A program made the translations under genes and the position numbers. A stretch of DNA of 64,000 nt from Dermatophilaceae bacterium Soc4.6. Lineage in GTDB: Bacteria > Actinomycetota > Actinomycetes > Actinomycetales > Dermatophilaceae. Below, in pieces: positions 7,710 to 16,537 of this stretch. The notes under the pieces were generated by a model that was given only the letters and a program-made list of their open reading frames with translations, was not told where the DNA came from and ran no database searches. The stretch lies in assembly GCA_039889245.1 (NCBI GenBank), contig JAZGVH010000002.1, forward strand, positions 1 through 64,000. The letters run 5' to 3'. Every line of letters begins with the position of its first letter. Position 1 is the first letter of the stretch.

Positions 7710-8371
7710 GCGCCCCCGGGCCAGGCTGTCGCGAGGCCGGTCCACGCGAGCACCGTGAGGTGGCGGGTCAGCTCGGCCCGCGGCATGCCGGCGAGCCCGG
7801 CCTCCTCGGCGAGCCAGGCGTCGGCGGCGGCTCGCACCATGCCGACCACCCCACGGGCCCACACCGGCGCCGGTGCGACGTCGTAGCCCGAGGTTCGGAG
7901 CGCCTCGTGGAGCACGATCTCGAGCTGGGCGGCGACGTGCCCGGTGACGCTCGAGCTTGGGTCACCGACCGCGTGCCGGTCGCCGCGATCGAGGATGGGC
8001 GCGGCCACGACGAAGCGGTAGACCTCAGGATCCTTCTCGACCAGCGCGAGGTACGAGTCGATGGCCGCCGACACGATCTCGGCCGGCGCGGCGTGGAGGG
8101 CGACCAGGGGGGTGCCCGCCTCGCCGAGCGCCCGGCCGAGGTCGCGCAGGATCAGTGCGTCGACCCGCTCGGTGACCGCCTGGTAGAGCCCGTTGCGGTC
8201 GGTGAAGTGGCGATAGAAGACGGTCTTGCTGGTGCCAGCGGCGAGGGCGATCTCGTCCATCCCGACCCGGGCGCCGTGGGCGCGGATCGCGCGCAGGGTG
8301 GCCTCGACCAGCTCCGTGCGTCGCTCCAGGCGGTGCTGGGCCCACCGGGTGCTGCGTCCGTCGCTCGTCAC
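7637..8371 (-). CDS. TetR-family transcriptional repressor
   Basis: 244 residues from a GTG. The N-terminal helix-turn-helix reads RRTELVEATLRAIRAHGARV then MDEIALAAGTSKTVFYRHF, a textbook TetR DNA-binding domain. The remaining all-helical region (residues 65-225) would bind a ligand, here perhaps an acyl-CoA. The gene is divergent from the fadA-fabG-htdX cluster, with a strong inverted repeat between them, so it probably controls both itself and that cluster. Its 3' end overlaps the convergent MOSC gene. The ligand class is inferred from context. Confidence 0.85.
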   Translation of the reverse strand: MTSDGRSTRWAQHRLERRTELVEATLRAIRAHGARVGMDEIALAAGTSKTVFYRHFTDRNGLYQAVTERVDALILRDLGRALGEAGTPLVALHAAPAEIVSAAIDSYLALVEKDPEVYRFVVAAPILDRGDRHAVGDPSSSVTGHVAAQLEIVLHEALRTSGYDVAPAPVWARGVVGMVRAAADAWLAEEAGLAGMPRAELTRHLTVLAWTGLATAWPGGAQEAGLPTVTSSPTDSVPGTGTSA

Positions 8372-8377
8372 GCTCGA

Positions 8378-8412
8378 GAAGGTAGCAGGTACCAGGAATA
8401 TCCGCTACCTTC
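8378..8412. promoter_or_regulatory. probable TetR operator (inverted repeat)
   Basis: A perfect 9-bp inverted repeat, gaaggtagc (8378-8386) and gctaccttc (8404-8412), has a 17-bp centre and sits between the divergent TetR and fadA genes. A weaker dyad (ggtact...agtatcc) follows at 8413-8429. The position and symmetry suit a TetR dimer or dimer pair. Confidence 0.6.
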
Positions 8413-8472
8413 GGTACTGATAAGTATCCGAGCCGTTCGTGGCGTCACCCACCCTCCTGAAGGAGACCCCCC

Positions 8473-9782
8473 GTGGCCCGCAGTGCCTCTGCCCAGACGC
8501 CCAGCAGCCCGCGCCGCGCCGCCGTCCTCGGAGGCAACCGCCTTCCCTTCGCCCGGAGCAACGGGGCCTACGGCAGGGCCAGCAACCAGGACATGCTCAC
8601 CGCGACGATCGACGGGCTCGTGGCGCGCTACGGCCTGGCCGGGGAGCGCATCGGCGAGGTCGCCGCCGGCGCGGTCCTGAAGCACAGTCGCGACGTCAAC
8701 CTCACCCGCGAGGCGGTCCTCGGGTCGGCGCTCGACCCCACCACGCCCGCCTACGACGTGCAGCAGGCCTGTGGCACCGGGTTGGAGACGGTCATCCTCG
8801 TCGCCAACAAGATCGCCCTCGGGCAGGTCGACTCGGCCCTGGCCGGCGGCAGCGACACGGCCAGCGACGCCCCGATCGCCCTCAACGAGGACCTGCGCCA
8901 GACCCTGATCAAAGCCAACAACGTCAAGACCACCGGCGCGAAGATCAAGGCGCTCGCGGGGGTGCGACCGACCCATCTCGCCCCCGAGATCCCGCGCAAC
9001 GTCGAGCCCCGCACCGGTCTGTCGATGGGCGAGCACATGGCGATCACGGCCAAGGAGTGGAGCGTCACCCGCGAGGCGCAGGACGAGCTGGCCGCCCTGA
9101 GCCACCAGCACCTGGCCGCGGCCTACGACCGGGGGTTCTTCGACGACCTGATGACGCCCTACGTCGGCCTCACCCGCGACAACAACCTGCGCCCGGTTCC
9201 TCGGTGGAGAAGCTGGCCACGCTGTCGCCGGCCATCGGCAAGGGCGAGGGCGCGACCATGACCGCTGGCAACTCGACACCGCTGACCGACGGCGCCTCGA
9301 CGGTGCTGCTCGGTACGGACGAGTGGGCGGCCGCCCACCAGCTCGCGCCGCTGGCCTACGTCGTCGACGGTCGGACGGCAGCGGTCGACTACGTCCACGG
9401 CGCCGAGGGCCTGCTGATGGCCCCGGCCTACGCCCTGCCGATGCTGCTCGAGCGCGTCGGCATGACCCTGCAGGCCTTCGACTACTACGAGATCCACGAG
9501 GCCTTCGCCCCGACGGTCCTCAGCACCCTGAAGGCGTGGGAGGATCCCGACTTCTGCACGGGGAAGCTCGGCCTCGACGCGCCGCTCGGGTCGATCGACC
9601 GCAGCGAGCTCAACGTCAACGGCAGCTCACTCGCTGCCGGTCACCCCTTCGCCGCCACCGGTGGGCGCATCGTCGCCTCCTTGGCCAAGATGCTCCACGA
9701 GAAGGGCACCGGCTCGCGTGGACTGATCTCCATCTGCGCCGCGGGCGGCCAGGGCGTCATGGCCATCCTCGAGGGCGCCTGA
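8473..9782 (+). pseudogene. fadA: acetyl-CoA acyltransferase (thiolase, FadA2/FadI-like), frameshifted
   Basis: GTG 8473, after AAGGAG, opens a thiolase. The nucleophile Cys100 lies in QQACGTGLE, and SMGEHM follows. At about 9196-9201 the frame leaves homology and ends at 9261. The family sequence resumes one base earlier as SSVEKLATLSPAIGKGEG and runs to 9782. That part includes the catalytic His (LAAGHPFAATGGR) and the second active Cys (CAAGGQG). One missing G in the cccGGtt run would restore DNNLRPGSSVEKL. The role would be beta-oxidation or thiolysis of 3-ketoacyl-CoA. As written, the product loses two of three catalytic residues. It could be a true pseudogene or a sequencing indel. Confidence 0.85.
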
Positions 9783-9840
9783 CCGACCCTGTCGCGCCAG
9801 CGCTCCATACCGATCTCGTTTTCAGACAAGGAAATCCGTC

Positions 9841-11196
9841 ATGAGTGACACCTACACGCAGTTCGTCAACAGCCCCGTGGGCAAGCAGGTAGCCAGCCGC
9901 CTCGGCATCCCCCGCCCGGTGTCGCTGCGGCGATACACCCCCGGCGGCCCGCTGGTCGACGGCCCCGTCGTCGTCGCGGGCTACGGCGACGCCCCCGTGG
10001 CCAAGCGGATCACCGCGATGCTCGACGCCGAGGGCCTCAGCACCCTCAGCGAGACGCCCGGCTCCGGCCGGGTGGCCGCGGTCGTCGCGGACCTCAGCGC
10101 GGCGACGTCGCCCGAGCACCTCGAGACCCTGCGCGCGATCATCGCGCCGGCCCTGAAGGTGCTGGCTCCGTCGGGGAGGGTCCTCGTGATCGGGGCCTCG
10201 TCGGACGAGGCCGGCACCGACCCCGCGCTCGGCGCGGTGCGGCGCTCGCTGGCCGGCATCGTGCGCTCCATCGGCAAGGAGCTGCGTGGAGGCGCGACCG
10301 CCAACCTCGTGCTCGTGCAGGACGGTGGCGAGGTCAATGTCGATGCGGCCGTGCGCTTCTTCCTCTCCGGCCGCTCCGCCTACGTCGACGCCCAGATCGT
10401 GTCGGTCGGGCCGCTCACCACGGGAGTGGCTCCCGCGCCCGCGGACCAGGCCCGCCCGCTGCAGGGCAAGGTGGCCGTCGTCACCGGTGCCGCCCGCGGC
10501 ATCGGGGCGTCGATCGCCGACGTGCTCACGCGCGACGGCGCGACGGTGGTCTGCGTCGACCTGCCCCAGGCGGGCGAGGCCCTCGCGACCGTCGCCAACC
10601 GCAACGGCGGCTCGGCCCTCCAGCTCGACGTCACCTCGCCCGACGCCGGGGCGCGCATCGTCGAGCACGCCCGCACCCGCCACGGCGGCCTCGACATCGT
10701 CGTGCACAACGCGGGCATCACCCGCGACAGGCTGCTCGCCAACACCGACGCCGCGCGCTGGCACTCGGTGCTCGACGTCAACCTCCTGTCGGTGCTGCGC
10801 ATGGACGAGGCCCTCCTGGCGCCCGGTGCCCTCGACGACGGCGGACACGTCGTCGTCCTCTCGTCGATGTCGGGCATCGCGGGCAACCGTGGACAGAGCA
10901 ACTACGCCGCGTCGAAGGCCGGGCTCATCGGCATGGTCGAGGCGCTGGGGCGCGACACCGACCTGCGCGAGCGCGGCATCACCGTCAACGCCGTGGCCCC
11001 GGGGTTCATCGAGACCGAGATGACCAGCAAGATCCCCTTCGCCACCCGCGAGATGGGCCGCCGCATCAACTCCCTCGCTCAGGGTGGGCTGCCCGTCGAC
11101 GTGGCCGAGACCATCGCGTGGTTCTCGCAGGACGCCAACGCCGGGGTCACCGGCCAGGTCCTCCGGGTCTGTGGTCAGAGCATGCTGGGTGCCTGA
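9841..11196 (+). CDS. fabG: high-molecular-weight 3-oxoacyl-(ACP/CoA) reductase, FabG4 type
   Basis: 451 residues, nearly twice the length of ordinary FabG. The N-terminal half (1-205) is a degenerate Rossmann-like, flavodoxin-type domain. The C-terminal half is a complete short-chain reductase: cofactor motif TGAARGIG (about 220), NAG (HNAGITRD), catalytic Ser in SSMSG, and YxxxK in NYAASKAG. This two-domain form matches mycobacterial FabG4 (Rv0242c), an NADH-dependent ketoacyl-CoA reductase whose neighbours are FadA2 and HtdX. The same trio occurs here in one direction. The gene looks intact although both flanking partners are broken. It lies 58 bp after fadA with a CAAGGAAA site. Confidence 0.88.
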   Translation: MSDTYTQFVNSPVGKQVASRLGIPRPVSLRRYTPGGPLVDGPVVVAGYGDAPVAKRITAMLDAEGLSTLSETPGSGRVAAVVADLSAATSPEHLETLRAIIAPALKVLAPSGRVLVIGASSDEAGTDPALGAVRRSLAGIVRSIGKELRGGATANLVLVQDGGEVNVDAAVRFFLSGRSAYVDAQIVSVGPLTTGVAPAPADQARPLQGKVAVVTGAARGIGASIADVLTRDGATVVCVDLPQAGEALATVANRNGGSALQLDVTSPDAGARIVEHARTRHGGLDIVVHNAGITRDRLLANTDAARWHSVLDVNLLSVLRMDEALLAPGALDDGGHVVVLSSMSGIAGNRGQSNYAASKAGLIGMVEALGRDTDLRERGITVNAVAPGFIETEMTSKIPFATREMGRRINSLAQGGLPVDVAETIAWFSQDANAGVTGQVLRVCGQSMLGA

Positions 11197-11197
11197 G

Positions 11198-12049
11198 ATG
11201 GCGCAGGTGCTCAGCTTCGAGCAGTCACCCGACCTGCGGCCGATCTTCGTCAAGGCCCTCCTCAACGGTCGGTGCACCGCGAAGATGCTGCCCGAAACGG
11301 TGGCCGAGCGCCGCGGGGTGGTGGTCGACCTCGGCCACGTCGTCGACTACGCCTGCGTGTGCGGCTTCACCGTCGGCAGCAGCCTGCCCCTGACCTACGT
11401 GCACGTGCTCGCGTTCCCGCTGCAGGTGGCGCTCATGTCGCGACGTGACTTCCCGGTGGCCCTGGTCGGCCTGGTGCACGTGCAGAACACCCTCACGTGG
11501 ACCAGGCCGATCGGCCCCGCGGACGTGCTCGACCTGCGGGTCTCGGCCATGTCGATGCGCTCGCACCGCCAGGGCCGGCTCATCGACCTCGTCAACGAGG
11601 TCACGGTCGACGGCGAGCCGGTCTGGACCGCGGTGAGCACCTACCTCGCCCGTGGCAGGGGAGACAACTCGGCGCCGACGGCGGAGGCGTCCGACACGAG
11701 CGACCTCGCGGGGCTCGCCGGCGGGGCCACCTGGCGGCTGCCCGAGGACACCGGCCGTCGGTAGGCCGAAGTCTCCGGCGACGTCAACCCGATCCACCTG
11801 CATGCCCTCAGCGCACGAGCCCTGGGGTTCCCCACCGCGATCGCACACGGCATGTTCACCTACGCCAAGGTGGTCGCCGCGCTCGGGCCGAAGGTGCCGG
11901 CGGCGGGCGAGTCGCACGTGTGGTTCAATGCACCGGTGACGCTGCCGAGCACGGTGCTGCCGAAGGTGTCGGCCGACGGGCATACCGCGCTGGTCCGTCC
12001 GGCGAAGAAGCCCGGCGAGCACCTCGTCGTGCGCACCACTGCCGCCTGA
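11198..12049 (+). pseudogene. htdX: MaoC-like 3-hydroxyacyl-thioester dehydratase (HtdX type), premature stop
   Basis: The ATG at 11198 overlaps the end of fabG. The first 188 codons match the N-terminal hot-dog half of HtdX-like dehydratases and end WRLPEDTGRR. Codon 189 is TAG (11762-11764), where family members usually have Tyr before A-x-SGDVNPIH. The frame then stays open and fully homologous to a TGA at 12047-12049, giving SGDVNPIHLHALSARALGF and AHGMFTYAKV. A single base change (TAC or TAT to TAG) explains this. The truncated product lacks the hydratase motif with its catalytic Asp and His. Readthrough is conceivable, but nothing supports it. Confidence 0.85.
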
Positions 12050-12054
12050 CCCCC

Positions 12055-12126
12055 GTTCCAAACTAGGGAAACCCTTGGTTCCGGGCTCCGAACGAGCCCA
12101 GAACCAAGGGTTTCCCTGGTTTGGAG
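12055..12126. repeat. long hairpin repeat element, copy 1
   Basis: The left arm, starting ttccaaactagggaaaccct at 12056 and ending at 12081, pairs with 12101-12126 with two mismatches. The 19-base centre itself pairs (gggctc 12083-12088 with gagccc 12094-12099), so nearly the whole 71 bp can fold as one stem. The arms are under 50% G+C in a region near 70%. It begins 6 bp after the htdX stop codon. A second copy is at 26344-26419. Confidence 0.85.
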
Positions 12127-12428
12127 CACAGGGGGCGACGCGCATCGTGCCGCACACCCGCGCCTTGACCGGCTTGCCGCCCAGCGAGCACTGGTGGCTC
12201 GCCTTCAACACGAGTGATGACACGGGGCCGCCGTCTCGGAGTGAGTAGCCGCGCCGCCCGACATGCGCCGTGGATCACGACCCGCCCACTCACGCTGTAC
12301 GGGGCACTGGCGCATGTCCGGGGGCGCACCCCGCCGCACCCGCAATGGCGTCGCGGGCGTGGCGCCTCGACGGATAGCCTTGCCGGGGCCGCATCCCGCG
12401 GCCGACCCCCGCCTCAAGGAGCCACCCC
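12127..12428. other. intergenic region before thrS, no supported gene
   Basis: Short frames exist on both strands. A minus-strand frame starting at 12223 (MSSLVLKASHQCSLGGKPVK) has a Cys-rich look but no ribosome site, and it runs into the hairpin repeat. I see no family match. An AAGGAG ribosome site at 12416-12421 serves thrS. No T-box-like leader was recognised. Confidence 0.4.
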
Positions 12429-14462
12429 GTGCCTGCCACCCTCACCGTCCACGTCGTCGGAGACGAGCGATCGGTGGAGCAGGGCACGACGGCCGGTGCG
12501 CTCTTCGCGGGCGAGCGCCGCATCGTCGTCGCGCGCGTCAACGGCGACCTCGTCGACCTGACCCACGTGCTGCACGAGGGTGACGCCGTCGAGCCCGTCG
12601 CCATCGACTCGCCCGACGGCCTCGACGTGCTGCGGCACAGTGCCGCTCACGTGCTCGCCCAGGCCGTGCAGCAGGTGCATCCCGACGCCAAGCTGGGCAT
12701 CGGCCCGCCGATCCGTGACGGGTTCTACTACGACTTCGACGTCGAGACCCCCTTCACCCCCGACGACCTCAAGGCCCTCGAGCGGGCGATGCAGAAGATC
12801 ATCAACGAGGGCCAGACCTTCAGCCGGCGCGTCACCACTGACGACGCCGCCCGCGAAGAGCTCGCCGGCGAGCCCTACAAGCTCGAGCTGATCGGGCTCA
12901 AGGGCGGCGGCGGAGAGGTCGCCGAGGCCCAGGAGCTCGGGGAGGGCGCCGACGCCGAGGTCGGCGGGGCCGAGCTGACGATCTACGACAACCACCGCAA
13001 GGACGGCGAGCTGGCCTGGCGCGACCTGTGCCGTGGGCCGCACCTGCCCGACACCAAGCTCATCGGCAACGCCTTCAAGGTGACCCGCTCGGCCGCCGCC
13101 TACTGGCGCGGGTCAGAGAAGAACCCGCAGCTCCAGCGGGTCTACGGCACGGCCTGGCCGAGCAAGGACGAGCTGAAGGCATACCTCGACCGGCTCGCCG
13201 AGGCCGAGCGCCGCGACCACCGCAAGCTCGGCGCCGAGCTCGACCTCTTCTCCTTCCCCGACGAGCTGGGCTCGGGCCTGCCGGTCTTCCACCCCAAGGG
13301 CGGCATCATCAAGCGTGAGATGGAGGACTACGTCCGTCGTCGGCACATCGAGGAGGGCTTCTCCTACGTCGGCACACCGCACATCTCCAAGGAGGGGCTC
13401 TTCCACACCTCCGGGCACCTGCCGTACTACAAGGACACGATGTTCCCGCCCATGGAGCTCGAGGGCGCGAGCTACTACCTCAAGGCCATGAACTGCCCGA
13501 TGCACAACCTGATCTTCCGCTCGCGCGGGCGGTCGTACCGCGAGCTCCCCCTGAGGCTCTTCGAGTTCGGCTCCGTCTACCGCTACGAGAAGTCGGGCGT
13601 CGTGCACGGCCTGACTCGCGTGCGGGGCATGACGCAGGACGACTCGCACTCCTACGTCACCGCCGAGCAGGCCCCCGGTGAGATCCAGCACCTGCTCGAC
13701 TTCGTGCTGTCGCTCCTGCGCGACTTCGGGCTCGACGACTTCTACCTCGAGCTGTCGACCCGGGCGACCGAGGGCGACAAGAAGGACAAGTTCCTCGGCT
13801 CCGACGAGCAGTGGGAGGTCGCGACCCGGGTGCTCGCCGACGTCGCCACCGCCTCCGGGCTCGAGCTCGTCGCCGACCCCGGCGGGGCCGCCTTCTACGG
13901 CCCGAAGATCTCGGTGCAGGCGCGCGACGCCATCGGGCGCACCTGGCAGATGTCGACCATCCAGTACGACTTCAACCAGCCCGCGGGCTTCGGTCTGGAG
14001 TACCAGGCCGCCGACGGCACCCGGCAGGAGCCGGTGATGATCCACTCGGCGAAGTTCGGCTCGATCGAGCGCTTCTTCGGTGTGCTCACCGAGCACTACG
14101 CCGGGGCCTTCCCGGTCTGGCTGTCGCCGGTGCAGGTCCTGGGCGTCCCCGTCGCCGACGAGTACGCCGACTACCTCCAGTCGGTGCTCGAGACGTTGAA
14201 GCGCAAGGCAGTTCGCGTCGAGCTCGACGACTCGGACGACCGGTTCCCCAAGAAGATCCGCAACGCGAGCAAGGGCAAGGTGCCTTTCGTGCTCATCGCC
14301 GGCGAGGACGACCGGGCGGCCGGCGCGGTGTCGTTCCGCTACCGCGACGGCTCCCAGCGCAACGGTGTGCCGATCGACGAGGCCGTCGACGAGATCGTCG
14401 CCGCCATCGCCGCGCGGGCCCAGGTCTCCACCTCGCCCGTCGTCGGTGGGCCGACCACGTAG
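12429..14462 (+). CDS. thrS: threonyl-tRNA synthetase
   Basis: 677 residues from a GTG with AAGGAG nearby. Domains in order are an N-terminal TGS domain (1-62), the editing/SAD domain with [11 protein letters not shown] and the CRGPHLP-type metal site (about 65-240), a class II catalytic core, and the C-terminal anticodon-binding domain (about 565-660, [14 protein letters not shown]). Core motifs include MNCPMHN and [20 protein letters not shown] (motif 2), with the Cys-His-His zinc set, and RxMTQDDSH. It charges tRNA-Thr and hydrolyses mischarged Ser-tRNA. A Gly/Glu-rich insert near residues 158-180 ([20 protein letters not shown]) is typical of actinomycete versions. It heads the conserved thrS-HIT-pgsA block, here separated by inserted genes. 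Confidence 0.97.
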   Translation: MPATLTVHVVGDERSVEQGTTAGALFAGERRIVVARVNGDLVDLTHVLHEGDAVEPVAIDSPDGLDVLRHSAAHVLAQAVQQVHPDAKLGIGPPIRDGFYYDFDVETPFTPDDLKALERAMQKIINEGQTFSRRVTTDDAAREELAGEPYKLELIGLKGGGGEVAEAQELGEGADAEVGGAELTIYDNHRKDGELAWRDLCRGPHLPDTKLIGNAFKVTRSAAAYWRGSEKNPQLQRVYGTAWPSKDELKAYLDRLAEAERRDHRKLGAELDLFSFPDELGSGLPVFHPKGGIIKREMEDYVRRRHIEEGFSYVGTPHISKEGLFHTSGHLPYYKDTMFPPMELEGASYYLKAMNCPMHNLIFRSRGRSYRELPLRLFEFGSVYRYEKSGVVHGLTRVRGMTQDDSHSYVTAEQAPGEIQHLLDFVLSLLRDFGLDDFYLELSTRATEGDKKDKFLGSDEQWEVATRVLADVATASGLELVADPGGAAFYGPKISVQARDAIGRTWQMSTIQYDFNQPAGFGLEYQAADGTRQEPVMIHSAKFGSIERFFGVLTEHYAGAFPVWLSPVQVLGVPVADEYADYLQSVLETLKRKAVRVELDDSDDRFPKKIRNASKGKVPFVLIAGEDDRAAGAVSFRYRDGSQRNGVPIDEAVDEIVAAIAARAQVSTSPVVGGPTT

Positions 14463-14500
14463 GCGCCCACCTCGGTATCAGCGGCGGCCCCTGCCGCCTC

Positions 14501-14525
14501 CTCACGGGTGTCGTCCACCCGTGAG
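14501..14525 (+). terminator. hairpin between thrS and the M23 peptidase gene
   Basis: A perfect 10-bp stem (ctcacgggtg 14501-14510, cacccgtgag 14516-14525, loop tcgtc) lies 38 bp after thrS. It has no T-tract. Its right arm shares three bases (gag) with the GAGGAG ribosome site (14523-14528) of the next gene. It may therefore act as an intrinsic-like terminator or as a translational lock. Confidence 0.45.
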
Positions 14526-14535
14526 GAGCCCACCG

Positions 14536-15264
14536 ATGTCTGCCCCTGTCACCCACCCCGTCGTCACCTGCGACTTCCACGTTCCCGGCCACCACTGGTC
14601 GGCCGGCTACCACACCGGACGCGACTACGCGGCGGCCGTCGGGACACCGGTCAGGGCCACCCGGGCCGGGACGGTCGTCGCGGTCGGCTCCGACCGCTCC
14701 TACGGCACCTCGGTCACCGTCGACAGCGGGGGAGTCCACCACCTCTACGCGCACCTGTCGAGCGCCCAGGTCCGGCGCGGGCAGGCCGTGGCCGCGGGCC
14801 AGCGCCTGGGCCTGTCGGGAGCGACCGGCAACGCGTTCGGGCCGCACCTGCACTACGAGGAGCGGGTGTCGCCCTTCGCCTACATGAACCACCGCCGGCC
14901 CGAGTTCGACGTCGCCACCTCCCTGCTGAGCCCGGCCCGCCCCGGCCAGCCCGGCCAGCCCGGCCAGCCCGCCGCAGGCACCACCGCCGTGTGGTGGCAG
15001 CGCCTGACCTACGGCACGCGCGACTCCGACAGCGTGCGCGCCCTCCAGCGACGGCTCAACGCCCTCGGGGCGCACCTGCCGGTGACCGGCGCCTACCTCG
15101 ACCTGACCCGTGATGCCGTGCGCGCGTTCCAGCAGCGCCAGGGGTGGAAGGGCGCCGACGCCGACGGTCTGCTCTACGTGCCGAGCCGACGGTCGAGCGG
15201 CCAGGTCTCGGTCAGGCGGCTCTTCCCCACGCCGCCCTACGACGTGCACTGGGAACGGCCCTGA
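14536..15264 (+). CDS. M23-family peptidoglycan endopeptidase with C-terminal peptidoglycan-binding-like domain
   Basis: 242 residues. The M23 (lysostaphin/LytM) domain spans about 20-125. Its zinc site is formed by His26 and Asp30 (HTGRD), then YAHL, and His104/His106 (HLH). A PGQPGQPGQP linker follows at about 135-147. After it comes a peptidoglycan-binding-1-like domain (RDSDSVRALQRRLNALG and DAVRAFQQRQGWKG). It would cut peptide cross-links in the cell wall. There is no signal peptide or membrane anchor, which is unusual for a housekeeping LytM protein and more like a phage endolysin. The start is well supported by the ribosome site. Confidence 0.85.
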   Translation: MSAPVTHPVVTCDFHVPGHHWSAGYHTGRDYAAAVGTPVRATRAGTVVAVGSDRSYGTSVTVDSGGVHHLYAHLSSAQVRRGQAVAAGQRLGLSGATGNAFGPHLHYEERVSPFAYMNHRRPEFDVATSLLSPARPGQPGQPGQPAAGTTAVWWQRLTYGTRDSDSVRALQRRLNALGAHLPVTGAYLDLTRDAVRAFQQRQGWKGADADGLLYVPSRRSSGQVSVRRLFPTPPYDVHWERP

Positions 15265-15388
15265 TCTCGGCGTGCCGAACCGCCCCCGGAGTGGGACGAT
15301 CCGGGCACGGCCCAGGACGGTCCAGGGCCCCCGCCGTGCGCGGGAGACGTGACGGCCAGCCGGGTCGGTCGGCCGGGAGAGGCACGCG

Positions 15389-16429
15389 ATGTCCGCCAGC
15401 CCGAGCAGGAGGGGCCTGACCGCCCTGGCAGGAGGCGTGACCGCGCTGGCCGCGGGCGCGGCATACGGGGTGCCGGCGCAGGCTGCCGGGCTCGCGTACG
15501 TGGCGCTCGGCGACTCGTACTCCTCGGGAGTGGGCACCCGGGCCTACCTCTCCGACGGCACGAGCTGCCAGCGCTCGGTCTACGCCTACCCGTCGCTGAT
15601 CGCGGCCGCCCGCGGCTACAGCCTGACCTTCCGCGCGTGCTCGGGGGCGACGAGCAGCGACGTCTCCCGCACCCAGCTCGACGCGCTGACGACCTCGACC
15701 CGGGTCGTGACGCTCACGGTCGGCGGCAACGACGCGGGCTTCGCCTCCGTCCTCACGACCTGCGCCGCACCGAGCTGGCTGACCAACTGCACCAAGGCCG
15801 TCGACACCGCGCAGGCGTTCATCGCCGGGACCCTGCCGGCCCGGCTGTCGGCGCTCTACTCCAGCATCCGCACCAAGGCACCCAACGCGGTCGTCGTGGT
15901 GTCGGGCTACCCGCGCGTCTTCAACGGGCAGGACTGCAACGCCCTCACCTTCTTCTCCCCCGCCGAGGAGACGCGGCTCAACCAGACCGCCGACCAGCTC
16001 GACGGCGTCATCGCCGCCGCGGCAGCGGCCACGGGGGTGCGCTACTCCTCACCGACCTCTGCCTTCGTCGGCCACGCCGTCTGTGGCAGCCCGGAGTGGC
16101 TCAACGGGCTGTCCAACCCCGTGACCGACAGCTATCACCCCAACCGGTTGGGCCACGCCTCCGGCTACACGCCGGTGGTGTCCACCATCTTGGGGACGCC
16201 GGTCGCGGCCGATACCGCCGTCGTGCGCGCGGCCGAGGCGATGGCTCCGGAGCTCACCGCCCAGTCGGCCCGGTATGCCGCGCGCGACGCCACGGTGACC
16301 CCCCAGCCGTTCGTCCTGCCCGACCTCACGACACCGCAGGCCAAGGCGGCCGCCCGCGCGGCCGGGGTCGACCTGTCCGACCCGCGGAGCATCCGCGCAG
16401 CCGACCTGCGCTTCGCTGAGGTGCGCTGA
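15389..16429 (+). CDS. secreted SGNH/GDSL-family esterase or lipase
   Basis: 346 residues. The signal peptide starts SASPSRRGLTALAGG. SRRGLT fits the twin-arginine pattern, and cleavage is likely at AQA (about 32). SGNH blocks are GDSYSSG (Ser43 nucleophile), a Gly block near FRACSGA, VGGNDAG (Asn), and a terminal DSYHPN with the Asp-x-x-His pair. Six Cys after the signal peptide could form three disulfides, as in Streptomyces SGNH lipases. A C-terminal extension of about 80 residues (after TPVVSTILG) has no recognised domain. The likely reaction is ester hydrolysis of lipid or carbohydrate esters outside the cell. It is a single gene between two strong starts. Confidence 0.88.
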   Translation: MSASPSRRGLTALAGGVTALAAGAAYGVPAQAAGLAYVALGDSYSSGVGTRAYLSDGTSCQRSVYAYPSLIAAARGYSLTFRACSGATSSDVSRTQLDALTTSTRVVTLTVGGNDAGFASVLTTCAAPSWLTNCTKAVDTAQAFIAGTLPARLSALYSSIRTKAPNAVVVVSGYPRVFNGQDCNALTFFSPAEETRLNQTADQLDGVIAAAAAATGVRYSSPTSAFVGHAVCGSPEWLNGLSNPVTDSYHPNRLGHASGYTPVVSTILGTPVAADTAVVRAAEAMAPELTAQSARYAARDATVTPQPFVLPDLTTPQAKAAARAAGVDLSDPRSIRAADLRFAEVR

Positions 16430-16537
16430 CCTGCCCTGGGTGCCGGGCGGGGGAGGGGCGGCGGATGTGACCGCTGACGCAGGGCGGCCTTCAACCGCCT
16501 CCTGACCCACTAGCCTGCCAAGGGGGCGAGGAGGACC

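Noticed and set aside
9100-9300. Programmed frameshift in the thiolase gene
   Set aside because: No slippery heptamer, no stimulatory structure seen and no known frameshifting in this family. A G-run error or mutation is simpler.
12127-12223. Cys-containing minus-strand frame as a zinc-ribbon gene
   Set aside because: No ribosome site, runs through the hairpin repeat, and does not fit any ribbon spacing.
12127-12428. T-box or other leader upstream of thrS
   Set aside because: No T-box consensus and no specifier-loop structure could be recognised.
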